A DNA stretch of 64,000 nt, taken from Cricetomys ansorgei. Taxonomy: Eukaryota; Chordata; Mammalia; Rodentia; Nesomyidae. Positions within the stretch are counted from its first letter, which is position 1, and each line of letters starts with the position of its first letter. The notes beneath the pieces were generated by a model. It worked only from the letters and a program-made list of their open reading frames with translations. It had not been told where the DNA came from and did not search any database. The stretch covers positions 653,001-717,000 of the forward strand of contig JAMJFZ010001871.1 of the NCBI GenBank assembly GCA_026225945.1, written 5' to 3'. Positions 11,445 to 24,384 of this stretch are shown here, piece after piece. Position numbers and translations under genes: made by a program.

Positions 11445-12035
11445 AAAATCTTTTTTTATTATTATTATTTTATTTATTTTTCTTCTCTCAAACAACTTAT
11501 AGAATGCATCCCGACTCTCCTCCTCCCATCTCTCCACCCCCCCAGCTCTCCCATCTTCCCCACATCTACCACTCATCACCATCTACAAACATCCCCCCTT
11601 CTCCCCAGAAAAAAACAAAGCAAAACACCTCCTCAGGATTATAGCACAATCAGGGCATTCCATAGCAGAATGAAATGAGGCCAGGCACCAATCCCTACAT
11701 CTAGGGTGGGCCAGGAAGCACAGCAGGAGACAAAGGGTCTCAAATAGTGGACACCCCAACTCCAGCCTGTAGGAAGTTTTCAAGGACACCAATCCAGATA
11801 GTCATAAGATATATTTAGGGGATCCTGAAGGCTTTGTGTCTGTGGCTACAGTCTCTGTGTGCCCCCAAGAGCGTTGGTCAGTTGACAATGTGGGACTTGT
11901 TCTCCTGATGTCTTCAGTCCCTCTGGTTTCCACCATCGCTCTTCTCCTTCTTCTGTGGGGTTCCCTAATCTCTGCTCAATGTTTGGTTCTGGGCCTCTCC
12001 AAATTAGACAGTAGGTTAGATGAGGCCTGGGAGTA
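11445..12035 (-). mobile_element. Lx-type L1 3' UTR
   Basis: A T-rich start and C-rich tcctcccatctctccaccc lead to the blocks gtgggccaggaagcacagc, gttgacaatgtgggac and tctctgctcaatgtttgg. These are antisense rodent L1 3' UTR; related sense blocks occur at 54520-54860. Short open frames here are 3' UTR translations, not genes. Confidence 0.85.
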
Positions 12036-12469
12036 GCATTTTACTAATTTTTATTCAGTACAATTTGACTGTCCTATGACCATCAGACTAAATTTCTTGC
12101 CTCATGCCAAATCAAAGCAGAGGATGAAACAAAAAGAACAAATATTTCTGTGGTGTCTGTTATATCAAGGATTACTCAAGAGAAGCAACTAAAAATCTCC
12201 CCATATCCAAGAAAATCCCCATAGCAAATAATTATATGATCTAAAGTGTCAATAGTAACAAAATTTAAAAATCCTAGTACTTGCTACAAAGTGTTGTCAA
12301 AATCTGAAAGAATAAGCCCAAAGTAAGATGGAAATGGAGAATCTTGAGCTCTTTCAATGACCTTCTGAATCAATATCTTCAGTGTCTTCACCTTAAAAGG
12401 ACATTTGGACAATGTACAGAGAGTGAGAGACTTTGGAGCAATCAGGTAGAAATGAAATGTCTTTATCAA
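12036..12469. other. No recognised feature
   Basis: It may continue into the L1 to the right, but I cannot match it. Confidence 0.4.
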
Positions 12470-12810
12470 AATCCCTATCCAAGGTTTAGGGATCTGTAGA
12501 AAGTGGGGAATAGAAAGATTGCAAGAGGCAGAGGTAGTGGATGATTCCAAGAGAAAAGTGTCTTCCAGACACAGCATGACAAATACATTGTACACCCATC
12601 ACAGAGACAGTGACACCACACAAAAGACCAGTATACGTTGAAATCAGACAGTTTCCCAGCACAGAGAGGGGAAGTGAACACAGAATCCCACCCCAATCAA
12701 GGAAGGTATTCTGGGGCTAAAGTACTCTGTTGGTCTTGCTGTTGGTGAATTTCCAATGAAGGGGAAACCTTTTGCCTCAGTGTTGCATTTTTTTTAATAG
12801 GCACAAAAGT
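12470..12810 (+). mobile_element. Lx-type L1 3' UTR
   Basis: gacacagcatgacaaatac, cagcacagagaggggaagtg and the block around ccaatgaaggggaaacc follow the rodent L1 3' UTR in sense orientation. Confidence 0.75.
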
Positions 12811-12879
12811 AATTTTGTCAGGAAAAATACTTTGTGTTCATACATCACTACTCTATGATTGTATTGTACTATACTAACG

Positions 12880-12990
12880 AGGTTAGAGTCCGATGCCAGT
12901 TCAAATCCTGATTCTATAACCAATGTTTTTAATTCCTCTGAGTTGGTGCTGGCTATACAATGGTGTTATTATAAATGTCACAATGTGAAC
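12880..12990 (+). mobile_element. MIR SINE fragment
   Basis: ccagttcaaatcctgattct corresponds to the B-box block of MIR, flanked by weaker matches. Confidence 0.5.
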
Positions 12991-13059
12991 TTAGCATTCT
13001 GCTCAAAGAAAAGTACAATAGTAAATTACAAAGAAGGCAGTCCATAAAACTTTAATATC

Positions 13060-13635
13060 CTGTGAGCTATTAAGAGATAAAGAGATTGTGGGTATCCACC
13101 AGTGGAGACACCTTCAACACAACTCCTGCAATAAGGATTAGGGAACAACAGGGAAGAGGGGGATGAAAGATGGTAAGATCAGAGTACCAGAGAGTCTGCT
13201 GTGAGATTGTATCTACTACAGATGGCTGACTAAACAAGACTTGAACAAAGACAGTATCAGTAGACATGCTTACACAGAAGGGGAAAAATCTCAAGGAGCC
13301 CCATACTTAGAAAGAAAACAACAGGTAACTAATGCCTGCTGAGAAAGGAAGAATTAGCCTCTCTTAGTGAGGAGCCCCATAGTTATCTAGTACAAAGTGG
13401 TTAGCTCTGAAATCATATTACCTTACTAACAACAAAAACTGAATCGGTATATACATTCACAAGCAAGTACACACACACACACACACACACACATGCGTAA
13501 CAATAATTTTCAAAGGAAAAAAGAGCTTATTAATTTGAAGTGGAGACAGAGGAAACTTGGTAGGGGTTGGAGACAGGAAAGGGGAGGTAGGAAATGGTAT
13601 AATCATATTTTAGGTTAAAATTCATTAAGTTAAAA
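13060..13635 (+). mobile_element. Lx-type L1 3' end
   Basis: gagtctgctgtgagattgt, tagacatgctta and gagccccatagttatctag match the same L1 3' end seen in sense at 50490-51384 and in antisense at 32755-33880. The terminal block (ttaatttgaagtgg and then a G-rich stretch) is present. A CA array interrupts it. Confidence 0.8.
13469..13493. repeat. CA microsatellite
   Basis: A pure AC run inside the L1 3' end. Confidence 0.95.
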
Positions 13636-15230
13636 TGAATTAAGCATTGTTTAGCATTCTACTGCTATTTTGTTTTGTTTTTACTTTGTGGCATAGAATA
13701 GACAACTACTAGGTCTTCAGTGGGTCAGTACTTCATTATAGGTTTGAACCTATGAACATCACTTCCTGAGTACAATAAGTTGATGAAAACTCACGGCAAA
13801 AGATGAGAATCTTTTGTAAAGGACACTGCCTTGTCATTAAAGGTTCTGTCCTTTGTCAGGTCTATGAAGTGTACAGAGGAAGAATGCATTCTGGAGACAG
13901 AGATCAGTGTGAAGAGACATGAGCACGTTGATGAATACACTGTGTAGATACAGCACCACCCTGAGTGATGCTGTCTGGATGGAATACAATGCCTTGTACT
14001 GAAGGGCAGCAATGGGGGCAGAGAAAGGGATTCATGTCTCTTGGATGAATCTATGTGTTAAATCGCAAGTTCTGCTTCATTTCCCTCTCATCTTCTGGCT
14101 GTAAGTTCTCAATATTAAGTGCAGCATCAGTGAAGGCACCCATATATCAGCTTTGAAAACCCAGGCTTACATTGAATCCCATTAAAACCAGAGAAGCCCT
14201 GACGAATCACAAAGACTTCTTCTAAATAGCAGCAGGTTTGAAGCAGGGACTGAATTGGAATATGACAAATGGCTGGTGAGTGAGCAGATTGAAATAACTG
14301 GGGTTTCTGCAGAAGGAGGTGGTCACTAAAGCAAGAAAGAAATTTAACCACGGGAAAACTATTCTTAAGAGAAGAAAATATTATTTCCATTGTACACATT
14401 GGCTTTGAATAAATGTTTACTTATTTTTTCAGTGCACTTATTCTTTTCAGGATACCTCTCATGTTGAGAAAGGTTTATTTCTTAATATTCTAACCTTTAG
14501 CCTATGGAATTTAAGGCATAAAGCATAATGTTCTTCAGAGCCTAGGCATTCTTATTCAAACATTTTAGGATAAGTTGATTTTATATTCATTATATCAGGA
14601 TAATGGAATATTGAATAACAGAGAAACCTAGTGTAGTTCTCTCAGACCCTTAAACAGCTAAAATTATATATTAGAAGGAAGGCAGTATACACCTGATGCC
14701 ATCCACTTAGCTTTCCTGATTCTGATGGATTTAGAGGCTCAGAATACAGGCAATAGTGCAGCTCATCTCTCCTCAGTCAGTTTGCATTATCCCACTCAGG
14801 GTCCTTGGCAAAATAAAGTGCCCTTTTTATGTTGATTTAAACGTGCACTTAGAATAGAAAAGTACATGTGTATTCTGTGGAAACAAACAGCATCCTGCAG
14901 TTAAATACCTTTCTTTGTTACCATAGTCTCCATGTAAGTACAAACATTCATTTTGTTTTTAAAATGTCCTTCTCTAAATAGCTTTTTTCTTTTTTACCTG
15001 TGCTGTAGATGCAGGCATGTGCTACAATAAACAGACTTTTCTACAAAACGTTCTTACTCAAAAGCAGAAAGGTATAGGCATACTTATTTTGCCAAACTAT
15101 TTTGTATGACTTGTGTTTTTAGTCCCATTCTGTGAACTTCACGGAAATATGTGGCTCTGACAAAATTCCGATTTCGCACTTGGGAGAATTTTATCAAATA
15201 TTTATAAACACGAAATAGATCTTTCTCTAT
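13636..15230. other. Unique-looking sequence
   Basis: No gene, splice-flanked frame or nameable repeat seen. Minus-strand frames at 13791-14012 and 14127-14399 have no family resemblance. Confidence 0.5.
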
Positions 15231-15423
15231 ATGCATGCTATTAACACACCTGCACAGCTATTTCTGCTCTCCATGAACATGTCAGTAACACACAGTTACT
15301 CCTGCTCTCCATGCACATGTCATTTATCACACACACACACACGATATTCACTCCTGTTCTACACATGCATGTACATGTCAGTAACACACATACAGTTACT
15401 CCTGCTCTACATCTGTGTCATTC

Positions 15424-15485
<62 letters not shown>

Positions 15486-15785
15486 CCAAAAATCCTCAAA
15501 AAAAAAAACCAAAAGCATCATTGCTCCTGTCCTTCATGTGGATGCACATATCAGTAGCACACACAGAGTTAGTAGTATGTAGTTCTGCTCTACATTCAAA
15601 TGCCATTCACACACACAAAAGTTGCTACAGATCTACATGCATATGTTATTAAAATACACACATACTACATACACACACAAACACACTCACAGTTACTCCT
15701 GTGTTACATGCGTATGTCTTTGACATATACAGTCATTCCTGCTCTTCATGTACATGTCATTAGTACACAAGCACACATATTCATG
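15231..15785 (+). repeat. Minisatellite, about nine degenerate units
   Basis: A unit approximating agttactcctgctctacatg plus a catgtcattaacacac block recurs about nine times at irregular spacing (roughly 40-70 bases; one unit is enlarged by an AT/GT array). Unit starts carrying the CTCCTG-type core lie near 15258, 15295, 15345, 15395, 15515, 15580, 15625, 15693 and 15735. CA-rich linkers separate the units. Confidence 0.75.
15424..15478. repeat. AT then GT microsatellite
   Basis: AT (15424-15449) passes into GT (15449-15478) within one unit of the surrounding minisatellite. Confidence 0.95.
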
Positions 15786-18254
15786 GCCCCCACACATCTT
15801 ACTCTGTGTAAGCAATTTCATGTTGGAGCAATTTCACAAGAATTGTCCCAAAGGATATATTTATTGCAGTAAATGTATCTTTCATACTCTCTGTCCTGGA
15901 AATAAGACCTAGACCTCCCTTAGATAGCTTTAGGCATCTCAGAAAGTAACATAAAAGAAAATTAATGTGCTGTGCCTGTCAGGTATTTTCCAATTATTCG
16001 CTTATATTTAGTTACCTAGTTAAGAGCTAATTAATGAGGAGACAAGGCCTTCCAGCTTCCTGCTTGTCAAAAACCATGTAAATTCAATAGTTAATAAAAA
16101 TAAACAGCTGAAAACATGGGAAAACTGCAATGTTTGGTGAAAATAATGATTTGAAAATATTTTTATTAGCCATTTTATATTCATAGTTGACCATGGATTG
16201 CTGCAAATTTAAATATCTGAAGCATGGGTAGTATTTTTCACATAGGAGCTGATGTTTCAATGTTAGAATCATTTATTATCATGAAGAGAAGATATAAATG
16301 AAAATATTACTGAGTTTCCAAAGTGGGTGAAGGCACTGCTATAACAAATAAAGAAAAAATATCTATTTATTTATTTTTATTTCTAGGAGCAATGCCTTCA
16401 CTTGGAGAAGCTATTCTCCATTCCAGTCTATGGCATGCACTCCTATTTGTAACCTACTAGTTTTCTTTTTATTTTTATAACACTTTAAAGGGTATAATAA
16501 TTTGTAGTTATTGCCCAGAATTTCTTAGAGAAAGAGGTCATCGGAAGAAATCAATTATCTCTATATCTTTCCTTGCATTAGTTTTCCTTTGGTTATCACA
16601 AATTAAAGCATTAAAAGACAGTTTATAAGCAGTATAATTACCATAGCTAATGCTTTCTAGAAATACTGAATATTGAATATAAAGTGGGCTAGGAAACTTA
16701 ATAAGCAATTGCTAAAACTTGAAGAGCCCGAGCAGATCGATTTCTTTTAAAAGCATATAAAATAGCTTAAAACTGAAATCTTCTTGTGAACTTTAAGAAG
16801 CTGCAATTGCTCTATATATTATTTTAGTCTCTGATATAGAGATGTTTCATAAAGAATGATCAAGAGATCAAGAGATTACCTATCTGTGTTAGATCAAATT
16901 GGAATTCCTCTGTCTCCATCTCCACTACACATTCCCTTCAGTGTCCTTATCGATCTCTCTGGTACCCATGTTAGAATGCACATGGCTTTCTTCTTCCCTG
17001 TGTACCTTTTGCCATGGTCTCAAATACCAAGAGTTTCTTATCTTACCCTAAATATGTAAATTCGAGATCTGTCCGAAGCCTATAAATGACTTTGACATTT
17101 TCTTCCCTCCTCTCCCAAAATAAACTCTTTGTAAGAGCTGAGTTTTTATATGCTCAGTTTTCCTACCATTTTTTTTGTAACCAAGTCTAGGATCTCCTGT
17201 TTACATCTATTTTCTTAATATTTTATTCTTATATAAGCTTCCTTATATAATATACTAGATTAGTCATACTTTATTAATATTTAAATAAAAAGAAAAATCT
17301 TTTTGAGTAGAAAGCTGTAGAGCTAGTGGGATATACATCAGTTTTCCAGTTCAACAGAACAGTAGGAATTTTGCAGCAGAGGTTTTAACAAGGAGCTGTG
17401 AAGCAGGTAGGGACTTTCTTAGCTTCTTACTTGCTGGCCCAGTTTCTTTTCACTGGGGAACACCTGGAGCTCTTTGTTTTGATGATTGGAGAATCAGATT
17501 TTACAAATTTAGTACTAGCTGCAAAAGATTGTAATTTGAGCCAAAGCTGAGCTGCGAGTTTTGAGTTGAGGTATGCTCTCCAAATTATTTTTCCTCCTCA
17601 AAGTGGAAGCAAAAAAGATTTCAGCTAAAAATAACAAAACTTTCCCTCCCTTGGAAAATAAATGATGTGAGAAAAGGACAAATAAGAAAGAAACATCTTA
17701 GCTTGAACTTGGCAGTGCTTTGCTGCTGGGAGGAGAGGGTGGTATAGGATCTGACCACTGAGCGAAAATAACAGGAAGGAAAATGAAGAGCACAGGAGAC
17801 TTGGAAAAACTCAGAACTGGAAACCTTGTAGGAAACTATGAAGAGAATAGAAAGTTAATCTCAGGGACCTGGTAGATGAGCTCAGTGGAATAACAGAAGA
17901 TGAATAAAGGCCATCAGCTCACTCATCTATATAATGATCCTTCTGACTAAGAGTCACAGACAAGAAGTAATCACATGACACACATCTCAGACCTGGAATT
18001 GTTGTGTACAGCAACATCAGCCGGTCTCCTGAAGAAAAGCCAGGGTGATACATCTTGAAATAGGTTTAGAGGCTGTGAATGATTTTATAAGGTTTTTTCC
18101 TCTGGTATCAAATGATCATTGGCATTACTTTTTTTTTATTTTCACCAATGCTAGTTACATAAACTAGGTTTTTTGCTTTTTCTTCAATGTTTCTTTGGCA
18201 TTCACATTGATAGAAGGCAAGAACATAAATTTAGACAATCTGTTCTAAGGACTA
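15786..18254. other. AT-rich unique-looking sequence
   Basis: No gene or nameable repeat seen in about 2.5 kb. Short ATTTATTT tracts occur near 16363. Confidence 0.5.
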
Positions 18255-18708
18255 GGATTTCTTTTTATTGAATTAGTTCTTCAGTAATTTATACAATGCA
18301 TTTTGATCTTGTTCACACCACTTTCTAAAGTCATCATATCTACTTCCCTGTTTTCCCTACCCACACAACTACAGGTCCATTCACCTCCACCCCCACCCCA
18401 TGAAGCACAACTCATGCTGCCCATATACACTTGGATGTGTTGCTAGAGCATGGAAAACATACCAGAGACCACACCTTTAAAGAAAACAGACTCTCTTCCA
18501 GCAATATCAGTTGCCAATAGCATCTTAGCTATGGGTGGGACATCATGCCCAACTCCCTTCTCCCTGTTGAGATTTTGACTGCCTTGAGGTTAAAAACGCT
18601 GTCACAAATGCTGTAAGACCATGTATGCAACTGTTCCACTGTACCTGGAAAACATTGTTTCCCCATCTTCCTCAACGGTCCCTGAAGCTTGGGAAGAAGG
18701 ATTTTTTT
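18255..18708 (-). mobile_element. Lx-type L1 3' UTR
   Basis: caatgcattttgatcttg, cttggatgtgttgctagagc, gaaaacagactctcttccag and ctatgggtgggacatcatg are antisense rodent L1 3' UTR blocks in order, ending near ggtccctgaagcttggg. Confidence 0.85.
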
Positions 18709-18744
18709 GTGTGTTAATTCTTAACACATTTTAAAAAAAAACAT

Positions 18745-18797
18745 TTTTTTTTATAATTTTTTCATGTAATATATTTTGATCACATTCCTTCCCTTCC
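18745..18797 (-). mobile_element. Second L1 3' end, short piece
   Basis: After a T-rich start, atgtaatatattttgatcac and cattccttccc repeat the antisense beginning of an L1 3' UTR. It is cut off by the LTR that starts at 18798. Confidence 0.6.
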
Positions 18798-19375
18798 TGT
18801 GATGGCTATTCTTGGATGTCAACTTGGTACATCTGGAATTAACTAAAACCTGCAGACTGGGTACACTTGTGAGACTTTGTTGTTGTTGTTGTTGTTTTGT
18901 TTTGCGAGACAGAGTTTCTCTGTTGTAACTCTGGCTGTCCTGGAACTCACTCTGTAGACCTGGCTGGCCTTGAACTCACAGAGATCCACCTTGCCTTTGC
19001 CTCTCGAAGACTGGGATTTAAAGTGTGCGCCATCACCACCTGGCTGAGAGAGTTTTTTCTTAATTAAATTATTTGTGATGGAATGGAAATACTCACTTTA
19101 AATCTGGATCTTTGGAGTTGGGACATCTACCTTTAATCTGGATCATGCTTTCTGCTGGCAGCCTATATAAAGGATGTGAAATAATTGGTTTTTCTTTGCT
19201 TACTTGCCTTTACTCTTGCTGGGAAGTCCATTTTTTTCATTGACATTAGTGCCCACTTTTCTGGTATATACTGAAGACAAGACTGAACCATTACTGGATT
19301 ACTGGACCTCCTATTGGTAGACAGCCATTGTTAGACTAGCTGGACCACAGCCTGTGAGTCATTCTGGCAGGCCCT
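18798..19375 (+). mobile_element. Solitary LTR, MaLR/MLT1-like, interrupted by B1
   Basis: The start tgtgatggctattcttgg with gtcaacttgg is the 5' signature of MLT1-like LTRs. The later cctatataaagga looks like a TATA region, and the blocks tcttgctgggaagtccat and ggaccacagcctgtgag match a common murine LTR. A B1 interrupts it at 18880-19044. The right edge is uncertain. Confidence 0.65.
18880..19044 (-). mobile_element. B1 SINE
   Basis: A T-rich start is followed by ggctgtcctggaactcac, cactctgtagacctggctgg and ttgaactcacagagatcc, ending near ccatcaccacctggc. It is inserted in the LTR. The flanks tgagac and tgagag may be remnants of its target duplication. The cacagagatcc variant is the older or non-Mus form. 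Confidence 0.92.
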
Positions 19376-22300
19376 GTTACTGGGAGTAGCTGGCAAATAT
19401 GGGTGTATGCATGTGTGTGGGTGTGTGTGTGTTCACTTTTTTATTGTTTTGGTGTACTGTGGTGGTTTTGTTTTATTGGAATTTTTGATTTGTCTTTGTT
19501 TATTTGTTTTGATTTTTCATGAGTGTGCCTAGCCAGCTGCTGGAGGAAACTGGAGGTACAATAACTTAGAACTTTATTCAGGTTATATCTCAGTGAGAAA
19601 CAATAGAGATTTTCCTACAATTTGTCAGGAAGTAGCTGTGCTTAGAAACTTTTGTTACTCTGCTTTCTGAGCTTCATAAACCTCTTCAAAGACTGGTAAG
19701 GCACATCCTGTACCAGTGAATTATTAGGTGCCTTACTGAAGTTGAGCAAAGCAGTTCACACAATTTAGAACTAAAAATCTACTTACTGCATAATAACAGA
19801 GCAATTGTCTTAACATTTGCTTAATCAAAAACATTCACTATTTAATCATCCTTTATTGAAATTCTCTGAATGCAAATACTGCAAGGTAAAGTCTTCATAG
19901 AATGGGAGAGAGCAAAAGGTTTTTGCAAGTGTCTAGAAAGATTTGAGCTACAAAATGATGAAATAAAATTAAAGATTTTAGAAATATTCCTATTTACAAA
20001 CACACTCTTTGTTTTTCCAATTATGAATGGCTCCCTGGTTTACAAAAACCTTAGCTACCAATCTGCACTGTTATGGGAATACTTAATTTGTTTCTCATCT
20101 TTATAAATAGAAGGCATATTACACAGATATCTGAAGTAGCCACTTTTCCCATAGTGGATACATATAATTTTACCCCAAAGCAAAGAAACCTGATGTCTTA
20201 ATTAGTTTGTACAATCTGATCTTGAATAAAAACACAGGTTTCATTAGTGTTTTGAACATTTTCGAATTATTTGCTAAAAACTCTGTTCCCAATTACTGCT
20301 CCAGGAAATTTAGGATCCCAGATACTCCAAGCTGTAAAGAGATTTTGGGACCCCTGAGAACAATTAATAAGTAAGAATAGCTGCAACAATGGAGAAGTCC
20401 AGCCAAAATCAACCACAATTAGGATTTTATTGAGCTCCAGAATACAATTTATTTTTCTAATAAACAGAGTGCATTTTAATATGTTTGGCATTTTATTGTT
20501 CTGCTTACTTCTCATTTGTACAGGGTTATCTTATCAAGCTATGATATTTTTAGCTTCTAGAACAGTTACCTTCCTACCTTGGGCACACCCCCAGAGGCAA
20601 TTACTTCTTTAATTAGCTTTGCCTCATTAATCTTTACCTCCTCTTCTTTGAGTTCAAATAGAGGGGGCCTCCTCATCCATTTGGGCAACATAATATAGAC
20701 AGTGCAAGCATTCTCTCTTGATCTCTTACCCTTAATTTAAGGAAAATATTCTTTAAATTGAATTGTGTCAAATATTCAAATCTAGGGACATCTGATAGCG
20801 ATAAATATGGTATTCTTAGAGTTAAACAAATCATGTGCATCAGTGCCTCTGTGTGCATGTCTTTGCTGCTGAGTGAGCCACATGGGTTGAAAGAACCCGT
20901 TGACAAACAGATAAAGCAGATGGACTAACAGACAAGATGAGCAACCAAAGCTAGTCCAGCTTTGTTAATCTCCCCCCACCCTCCAGCATATGCTTTTATG
21001 TCCTTGCTATTCTTTCTTTCTTGAGCCTTTTAAAACTCTTATCAGCATTCTGATGTCTGCTCGGGATATTTTGCTGTACGTTTTTTGGCAAGCCATTATG
21101 TTGGAAGTCCAGACCAGGGTATTTTCTTCCTTTGACAAGCCATGATGTGTTTTCTGTTTGTTGTGCCCATTTTCTGACTTTAAAATGAGCTCTACTCTTT
21201 CTTCCATCAGAGTATTGATTTTGCTTTTAAAAAGGTCTCTCTATTCCATTATCTCTCCTGGTCAATCAGGAACATTTTGCATGAGGTATTTTCTCTTCTG
21301 CCATACAAAAATGTCTCTGTTTTTAGTCCACTTTCCTCTATTTGTCATTTACAGACCATTTAATTATATCCTCTGAGTTTGTTTTGAAAGCTGTTGATTT
21401 GCTTTGAAAACAGTCAAGCAACTCGATAATTTTTTTTTTTTTTAAGTGTGGTCACTCAAGATTACGTTTGTTGTTCTGGGCATAATGGACAGCGGTGTGA
21501 TTAAATGAAAAATTATTAATGAAAGTAAAATTTTAAATAATGACTATTGTGATAAGCAACACATGGTCAATTGTCCCAAATACCAGGCACTATGTAAAAA
21601 TATTTACAACTTCATACTAATAACAATAAATACGAAGTTTCTTTCCTAGGGGTTTCTGTGTAGTTGGAGGATCATACTTCCTTGTTGGAAGCAGCATTTT
21701 GATTCCCCAAATTTGCAGGAGCAGCTAAGGTAAGGAAGGAAGTGAATGATCTGGCTACTTCCTGTAAGTGGTGAGGACAGGTTTCATGTCTGGACATTTT
21801 TGTGGGTATCCCTATCGTTGGCACGAGATGTATTTTTCTTTTCTATCTAGAAAACAAATAATAGACTAAGTCACAATGCATCAGAGGAAAATGTTCAAAT
21901 TCCATTTATATGGAAAGCTTAACTAGGAAGAATTGGATAGAGTAGCTGTCCATCTTCAGGGAACATTTGCTCACTTTTGAGAAAAATACCCTACAGGTTT
22001 TGATTCATCATCCCTTTGTTCCTGGCCCTTAGCTGTTTTGAGATATCTTAACAACTTTTGGCTGTCAGTTGTCCTTAGGGATTCAAAATGGAGTGAGAAG
22101 TTTCAGTACTTGGACAAGAATCTCCGCTAATTTTATATTAATGTGATATCGTATGTATTCATTAGTAAGACTCAATTTTACATTTTTCATGTATCTTGTA
22201 TCTCAGATACTATAATCAGTGCAATGGTGGCTACCATGACAATGACCTTGTCTCCTAGCCTACCTAACACTTTAATATTTTAGTTGTCTGTAAAATAATT

Positions 22301-22414
22301 TTTAAAGTCTTCAAAAGCCTATTAGACAAATTAGTGAGTGATACTGTGTACTCTTTTATTTCTCTTTGAGCCATATCCCTCAAAGACATTGCAGAATAGC
22401 TACCCACCACATAC
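19376..22414. other. Unique-looking, AT-rich sequence
   Basis: About 3 kb without a recognised repeat or gene. A T-run lies at about 21429-21443. A minus-strand open frame at 21007-21207 is lysine- and glutamate-rich and keeps some CpGs; it may be decayed coding sequence but matches nothing I know. The region 20280-20660 looks moderately LTR-like, unproven. Confidence 0.4.
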
Positions 22415-22950
22415 TTTTTATAGTTATTTTTGTTATTTAAGTTAATTCTTTAATAATTTCATACATGGATACATTTCATTCTTATAACTCTCTCCCCAAC
22501 CCTATAGAGTCTCTTTCCCTTCCCTATCACCCCCCCTCGCCTCCCTACCAATCCCCTTCCTAGATTCCTGGCTTTGAGTTTTGTTTTGTGACCCATTTAG
22601 CTTAACTAAGTTCATCTATGTGACCACTGAATTGGAACCATTCATTGGAGCCTGGTGCTGTTAGCTGTGGGTTTATAACTGAAGTCAATGACCTCTCTTT
22701 TAAAATCTATCAGTAGAAAAGAATTTAACAGTGTGGGGTAGGGCCCCTGAGCCCATTTCTCCATCCAGGCTTGGCTACTGACAAGTCCCCACACACACAC
22801 CTTTTTTTAACAGATCCAGTACAGATTTTTGTAGCTTCTGTCAGTTTGTGAATGCAATAGCCCAGTCTTGCCTAGAAAAATCACATTTTGAGGCCCATCG
22901 TTTAGTGTTCTTACATCCTTTCTCCCCTGTCTTCTGCAGTGTTCTATGAG
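22415..22950 (-). mobile_element. Lx-type L1 3' UTR
   Basis: tttagcttaactaag, attcattggagcctggtg, aaatctatcagtag and ggggtagggcccctgagccc are antisense rodent L1 3' UTR blocks in the right order. Confidence 0.82.
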
Positions 22951-23164
22951 CCTCATTTCAGCATATATTTCATAAATGATTTAATAAAAAAACATTGATC
23001 TCCAAAGCTTTCTGCATATGTTCCTTAAGGTACAAAGAGGTATGAGGGTATTGACAGATGACTGAAAATTTTAGCTCAGTCTATATAAATTTAAGTTTCT
23101 AACCATAGCTTTTTCTCCTTTTTTTATTCCTGAAACTCTTTTTCACATAGGTTGTTGGTATGCA

Positions 23165-23283
23165 CTTGGGTAGGCTTCACATTCACTATGTAGTCCAGGC
23201 TGGCCTCAAATACTTTATCATCTTGCCTCAGCTTCCCATGGAGCTTGGATTATGGGTTCACATTACCGTATCTGGAACGTGTC
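23165..23283 (-). mobile_element. B1/B4-like SINE, diverged
   Basis: ctatgtagtccaggctggcc, gcctcaaatac and gcctcagcttccca match the antisense 7SL-like core of B1/B4 SINEs. Confidence 0.75.
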
Positions 23284-23490
23284 TGATATTTTCTATTACA
23301 TTTATCCATAAAATATCCTTATATTCAGAACAGACTTCACTAAGCTTTTCCAAATGCACATCTCACCTTATCGTCACATCAATAATAGCTTAAAATATTT
23401 TCATATTCCTAAAAAAGATGATTGATGCTCTTTTACTCAAGCTGCCTCTCATGCCTGACCATAAACACTCACTGGTTTGGTACCTCTCAT

Positions 23491-23872
23491 TCGTAGGCTT
23501 GAATACAAAATGTCACTCACAGATTCATGTATTGACACTTGGATTCCAGCTAATGAGCTTTGGAGAAGTGACTGAGCCACAAGATCTCTGAATGAATTGA
23601 TTCTCAGAGTTGAATATGGTGTCATTATATGCAGGAAATAATAAATGGAAAATGGAGCCTGGTTGGATGACCTAGAGATCAGAGTTCTGACCTTCAGGGC
23701 TGTTTTGTTTTCTGGATTCTACCTATTTCTCTTTTTTCTTCTTCCAGTTCACCATGATGTGAGCTGACCCAGCAGCCCCTGCTCTACTTCTGATAGCTCT
23801 GAGAGCATGAACAGAATAAATAATTACTCCCTAAGTCTTTTCTGTCAGGTACTTCATTACAAATAACTAATA
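23491..23872 (+). mobile_element. MaLR-type (ORR1/MT-like) LTR
   Basis: attcatgtattgacacttgg matches the start of MaLR LTRs. The end has a poly(A) signal context (cagaataaataa), then tctgtcaggtacttcatta and ataactaatat, the usual MaLR 3' end. No internal region lies next to it. Confidence 0.72.
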
Positions 23873-23989
23873 TACCATCTCATCTTTTTTCTCCTGATTT
23901 TTAATCTTCTTGCCAGTGGAATTATGCTTCCACCTAAGAATTTTCACATAAAACTGTAGTTCCTCAAGGACTGTGTTTCTCACCTTTTC

Positions 23990-24348
23990 ATTATTTTAAT
24001 AAAATACTCAAGATGAAAATGCAGGAAAAAAGGTGTAGTTTGGCTCACAGTTCTGGTGGTTTCAAATGTGATCAGGTGTCTCATTGCTTTTGGTCCTATG
24101 CAGTGGCAGTTCATCTTGAGAAGAAGGTGTAGTAGATAAAACATTTTGACTCAGTAACAACAACAACAAGAAACAAAAGAGGCAGAAAAAGAATCTAACT
24201 ATAGCCTTTAACGGCATATCCAGAATGACATGAAGTCTCTCTACAAGATCCATTTCTTAAAGATTCTACTACCCTTCTAATCTGTCAAGCTGAGGACTAA
24301 GCCTTAAGACACAAACATTTTGATGCATTCTAGATCCACACTAGAACA
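23990..24348 (-). mobile_element. MaLR-type (MST-like) LTR
   Basis: On the plus strand, tttggctcacagttctgg, ggtttcaaatgtgatcagg and, at the far end, cattctagatccacac are the reverse complement of MaLR/MST LTR blocks. It lies opposite to the neighbouring LTR. Confidence 0.72.
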
Positions 24349-24384
24349 AAAAGATAACCTTTTCACTCCATTGTGCCAGTAGCT

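Noticed and set aside
12284..12696. Overlapping minus-strand frames of 103 and 73 codons
   Set aside because: Largely antisense to an L1 3' UTR, with no family resemblance.
15424..15478. Short regularly spaced repeats that might suggest a CRISPR array
   Set aside because: This is eukaryotic dinucleotide and minisatellite repeat. There are no conserved repeats with unique spacers and no cas genes.
15231..15652. Overlapping frames of 108 and 113 codons
   Set aside because: Translations of the minisatellite and its AT/GT insert in two frames.
18798..19375. TATA-like box at cctatataaagga that could indicate a gene promoter
   Set aside because: It is in its expected place in a solitary LTR. No downstream exon is visible.
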